A stretch of 64,000 nucleotides of DNA from NCBI GenBank assembly GCA_013399115.1, contig VXAA01002214.1:437593-501592 (forward strand), in the 5' to 3' direction. How positions within the stretch are numbered: the stretch's first letter is position 1; each line of letters opens with the position of its first letter. The position numbers and the translations under genes were made by a program. Shown here one piece after another: positions 60,097-64,000 of the stretch. Origin of the DNA: Anseranas semipalmata (taxonomy: Eukaryota > Chordata > Aves > Anseriformes > Anseranatidae). The notes under the pieces are model-generated. The model was given only the letters and a program-made list of their open reading frames with translations. It ran no database searches and was not told the origin of the DNA.

Positions 60097-62734
60097 TGCA
60101 AGGGGGTGACTGGAGGGGGGTCTTAAATATAAAATAGAATTCAGAATTGGCTTAACACCAGAGGGCAGTGTTTTACAATAATTCCTGGCTTTCTTACTGT
60201 GATTGGATGACAATTTTCTTGTTTAGTTCTATTAAAAAAAAAAACAAAAACATTGGGGGGGATGTGTCGTGAGGATTTTTCTCTAAATACATTTTGGAAT
60301 GTTTAATAAAGTCTTCACTTGTTTGGATTCCAATACAAATTCTGGTAAATGGAATTATGTATATGAAGTTTTAAAAAAAATACCCCCTTGCTTTTATGTA
60401 TCAGATTTTAACATTCATATGGAACATTATCTTGCTGAGAAGATACTAATTGTGATGACAAGGCATCCTGTTGATAGATAGCTGCTAAACTGCAGCTATC
60501 CCCTCATCAGCATACTGAAAATACTATATGTTTTTGGTAGCATGTTTTGTGTGCGTATTTTTAAGAAAATGTTAAGAAAACATTGCTTTATCTGTTCTTC
60601 ATGTGCCTACTTACATAGCAGAGATTGGGACATTCTGTGAAATTCTGTAGTGAGTTGGTGCTGCAAGGTTTAATACAGTAGCATTGATACATTGAACTGC
60701 TATTATTGGTTCTTTTGTACTGAAAACTTCTATTATCTTTTTTGTACATTTTGGATATGTTTACCGTTTGTAATGAAAAACTAATCTTATATGTATTGCA
60801 TTTTACTTTCCCTATCATCATTTTATTTTTTTAAAACTGATGAAAGTACATTAAGTGTATGTGTAATGTTTAAGCATTTTCTTTTTCTTTCTGTTTCTTT
60901 GTGAAATGACAAAATATTCATAGATTTTCATTTTCTTCTGGAATTCTTGTGTTGCTGGGATGTCACCAAACCAGTAATTGGTTGGCAGGCTTAGACTTTT
61001 GCAGGTGAAATAAAAAAAAAATTTGTAGTTCTTTGTGAAATATCTCTGCTTTGAGGCATGTCAGTATTGCAACTAATAGTGGTAGTACTTAGTATTAATC
61101 TAGAAGCAAAATCATTCAATTTTTTATTTTCCAATGCTTCTGCCTCCCACTGAGTATTTAAATGATTTAAAATGTCTGTTGGGTTCAATTGTACTGTCTT
61201 AATAAGTATTTTTTATGTTTGTAAGCAACATGAGCATTTATTCTTCGTTAGTATAGCTTTCAATTTTACATACACCAAAAGGGACAGCATTTTTTTTTAA
61301 CTGGATGTTGTAAACTGTGCCAGGATTGATTCTTGCATTCACTTAGTTTATACATAGAATATATTAGGTTAGTTGGAATTGTTAATTTTCCCTTGGGGAG
61401 AAGCAAATGCTAAAGGCACTGATTGATAAATCAATAAATCTTTAGTGAGTTTGGTAAATAAGCTGTCAAGGGTGTATGTCATTTTTCCTCTAGAGAACAA
61501 ATTTTAGTCAGAATGAATGTGTTTGTTTCCTTGCATTGTTTTCTCCTTCAAAATAGTAAGACACAATGCTGCATTTAAATAAGTCCATAAAATTGCAAGG
61601 ATTTATTAAACAGCAGCAAAGATCAAGCTTTTTCTTGATATCTTAACAAAGAATTCAGTTGTTTGCGTATTTGCATTTCAACCCCTAACCTCTCCCGAGG
61701 ACAAATAGATGTCTGACTATTAAGCCTAAAGGCACAGAGCTGGAAATCTGTATTAATCCTCTGAATGCTGACTAGTTTTCCTCAACATTCCCAGCGTGTG
61801 TGAAGAATGTGTTTTTAGCCAGAAGGCAAACTGGCATCTAAAGCAAAGCAAGAATTTTGAAAAATAGTTGTGTTATGTATAAATTTATTTTGCCCTTAGT
61901 GTTTTATTATTGCATATTTGTTTCATTATTTTTATATTCTACTTTCTTTAAAATAACTTACTCTAGCTTTTCACTCTTGTGAGCAAAGTGTTGGTCACTA
62001 GAAATGGAAATGTGAACTTTGCCATTTTTGATTTCCTTTGATCATACCCATTCTTAAACTTACGGTATTCTTTCTAGGATGTGAGAAATAGGGGAAAGAA
62101 TTGCATCAGAGATGTAGCAAATAGGAATTTCACAAATTACAGCTTAGCCTTTAGTGTCAGCATTAATTAATGAATTGTAATGAGATACATGAGTTCACCG
62201 GATATTACGGTAGCTGTTCTATGATGTAGAGTTTTCAACCCTGAGGCTTCTGCAATGTAAAGATGTTGTATTCCTGAAGTTTTGTCAACTTTTTTTTTTT
62301 GTATTAAAATTTATTATTGCTACATTTTTCAGTGGAAACTATGGACTGTTCCATTTAGTTGACTTTTCTGCTACATTAATGGATGGAAATTTGAATTCCA
62401 TTCTTTGTAATGTTTTTTTCTTTTACGGTGGAGATCCAGACTTATATTTGTACCATAATATTAACGGTCCAATTAGAGGTTTCTGTAGTCAGGAGAGATA
62501 AAGCAGAAGGCCCCTTGAAGTCTGCAAGGGGTCTGAATATTTAGTGACAACTGCTGTGTACATTGCCTGTCTCATTCAGTAACCTCAGAGCTCCCACTAA
62601 TATAATCTACCACCGATGACAATGAAAATAGCAAACTCTTAAAGTAATTATTACATACAGTTCAGATTGTGGCCAATATAAAGAAGTAGTGGAAGCATCT
62701 GTTATTAAGATATAATGATATCTGATATTAAGTA

Positions 62735-62900
62735 GGAATCATTTCAATTGGAAAGGACCTTGGAATGTCAACTACTCCAACTTCTGAGTCAGAGCAGGCT
62801 TGGTTAGATTGAGGACTTGTCCAGTTCTGTGTATCTCCAAGGACACAGATACATGTTTGTACTCCTGTATTATCCTACCACTTTCTAACTGAATTGTGTA
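62735..62900 (-). mobile_element. CR1 LINE 3' fragment, short and old
   Basis: Starts GGAATCATTTCAATTGGAAA and includes GGACTTGTCCAGTTCTGTG and TATCTCCAAGGACACA, matching the antisense CR1 3' end with several losses. The right edge is approximate. Confidence 0.65.
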
Positions 62901-64000
62901 AGGCTCAGTGGCATTGTGTGTAAAATGGGGCAAGAAGGGGATAGAACCAGTCCCTTAATGTGTGTGATGATGATAGTTTGCCATAGTGTACCTGCTAGGC
63001 AGATGCTCCTTCCTTTTCACAGGAACCTTGCTTTTTCTGGAACAGTAATTCAAAGTTATATATAACCTCTTGGAGCCTGTCATTATCAAGTTCTATACAA
63101 ACACAGTGATGGTTTGGGTTTTTTTGCAGAATCTGTTCTATGAAGTGACTGACATCATTTGAAGCTTATCTTAGTATTCATATCTTATGCTGCTGACTGG
63201 CTGCATTCTAAAGTAGAGTCTATCTGGTAATAAACAACTGTATGTTCAATCTTCTTTTGCCAACCCAAAAGACATGCATTCTGAATCTGTTGTCTGTTAC
63301 CACTTTTTATTTTTAAAAATAAAAGTTTAATAACATAATTCCGTCAAAATGCCTCAAAACACATGGTGGTGTATCTAATAAAGTGCAAAGCACTGTTGGG
63401 AAAGATGGAAAACTAAGGTAGATGTTAAATGGATAACTTCAAAGATTTCATCTGAGAATGGCATGTGATATAAAACCTTAAGCTTTAATTTTAGGTTTCT
63501 TTATTTTTCCAAATAAACGTTTCAAGCTCTAAGATGAGCATGTATTTTTCCACATTTGTCAAAATAAAAAAAAAGTGCTGATTGCAAATGTTCTGTCATC
63601 CCTTTTTGCTTATCAGTGATACAATCCAACATAGACTTCCTGGATGAATCATACGACAAAGCAGTATTAGGGAGAAATCTCAAAATTAAACCTTTGAAAG
63701 TCAGAATAAGCATTATATTAATTTTACTGTTCTAGAATGTAATACAGTAGCAGCTGTTGCTGTAATTTCAAGTGACAGTTTACATCCAACGTTGTAGCTG
63801 ATCTCTGATCTTGTGGTCCCCATAATTTGTAGACTTAGCGTGTTGCATACGTGTAGGGACTTTGCTATAAGATCATGAAATTTCACTTTTGAGAGACAGG
63901 GGAATCAATGGTATGATGCTGTCTCAGTTGTTTTATGTATTCTTGTAGCTTACTTGGGAGCAGCTCAGTATCGCAGATTTGGATATCATGGGCTCAAATC

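Larger units (their letters stand above)
60052..64000 (+). other. TAF4-like intron 9 (open to the right edge)
   Basis: 3.9 kb without a histone-fold exon on the plus strand. Contains the A/TAA repeat at its start and a CR1 fragment at about 62735-62900. Confidence 0.75.

Noticed and set aside
62490..62530. CCCCTTG / CAAGGGG hairpin taken as a possible terminator-like structure
   Set aside because: Only 7 bp, and such terminators are not used by vertebrate Pol II genes.
1..64000. CRISPR arrays, operons, bacterial genes, tRNA or rRNA genes, endogenous retroviruses
   Set aside because: None seen. Spliced genes and vertebrate retroelements explain the window, and no LTR pair or viral gene was recognised.

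Overview
The window is vertebrate nuclear DNA, most likely from a bird or another sauropsid. The evidence is long GT-AG introns, two CpG-island promoters, and decayed CR1 LINE fragments of avian/reptilian type, with no Alu, B1 or L1 material recognised. A 916-base assembly gap (24726-25641) sits in the second CpG island, where GC-rich first exons often drop out of bird assemblies.

Left part (1 to about 19.7 kb, minus strand): a complete coding set for LSM14A (RAP55A), a P-body and translational-repression protein. Ten coding exons join in frame to 461 residues plus stop. They carry the N-terminal LSm domain, then the FDF motif, FFD box and TFG box, RGG repeats and a short C-terminal tail. The promoter island (about 18.64-19.96 kb) has a perfect TCTCGCGAGA element and YY1-like sites.

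Middle (about 19.96-24.33 kb): an intergenic spacer with no gene that I can support.

Right part (about 24.4-64 kb, plus strand): the 5' and middle exons of a TAF4-family gene (TFIID subunit). Nine coding exons are visible. They include a Gln/Thr-rich activator-type region and the complete TAFH/NHR1 domain, and end just before the expected histone-fold exons, which must lie beyond position 64000. Exon 1 is largely hidden by the gap.

The main point of interest is the identity of this TAF4-family gene. From memory, TAF4 lies head-to-head with LSM14B in human (20q13.33, with PSMA7 and SS18L1), and TAF4B lies with PSMA8, SS18 and KCTD1 (18q11.2). LSM14A lies near KCTD15 (19q13.11), where mammals have no TAF4 gene that I know of. 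A TAF4-like gene head-to-head with LSM14A fits a third TAF4 ohnologue, kept here and lost in mammals. Its TAFH domain looks about equally distant from TAF4 and TAF4B.

The introns hold four CR1 LINE fragments, two candidate non-autonomous hAT transposons, several microsatellites (two directly beside splice sites), two NAGNAG tandem acceptors, a 20-bp perfect foldback and several long near-perfect palindromes.
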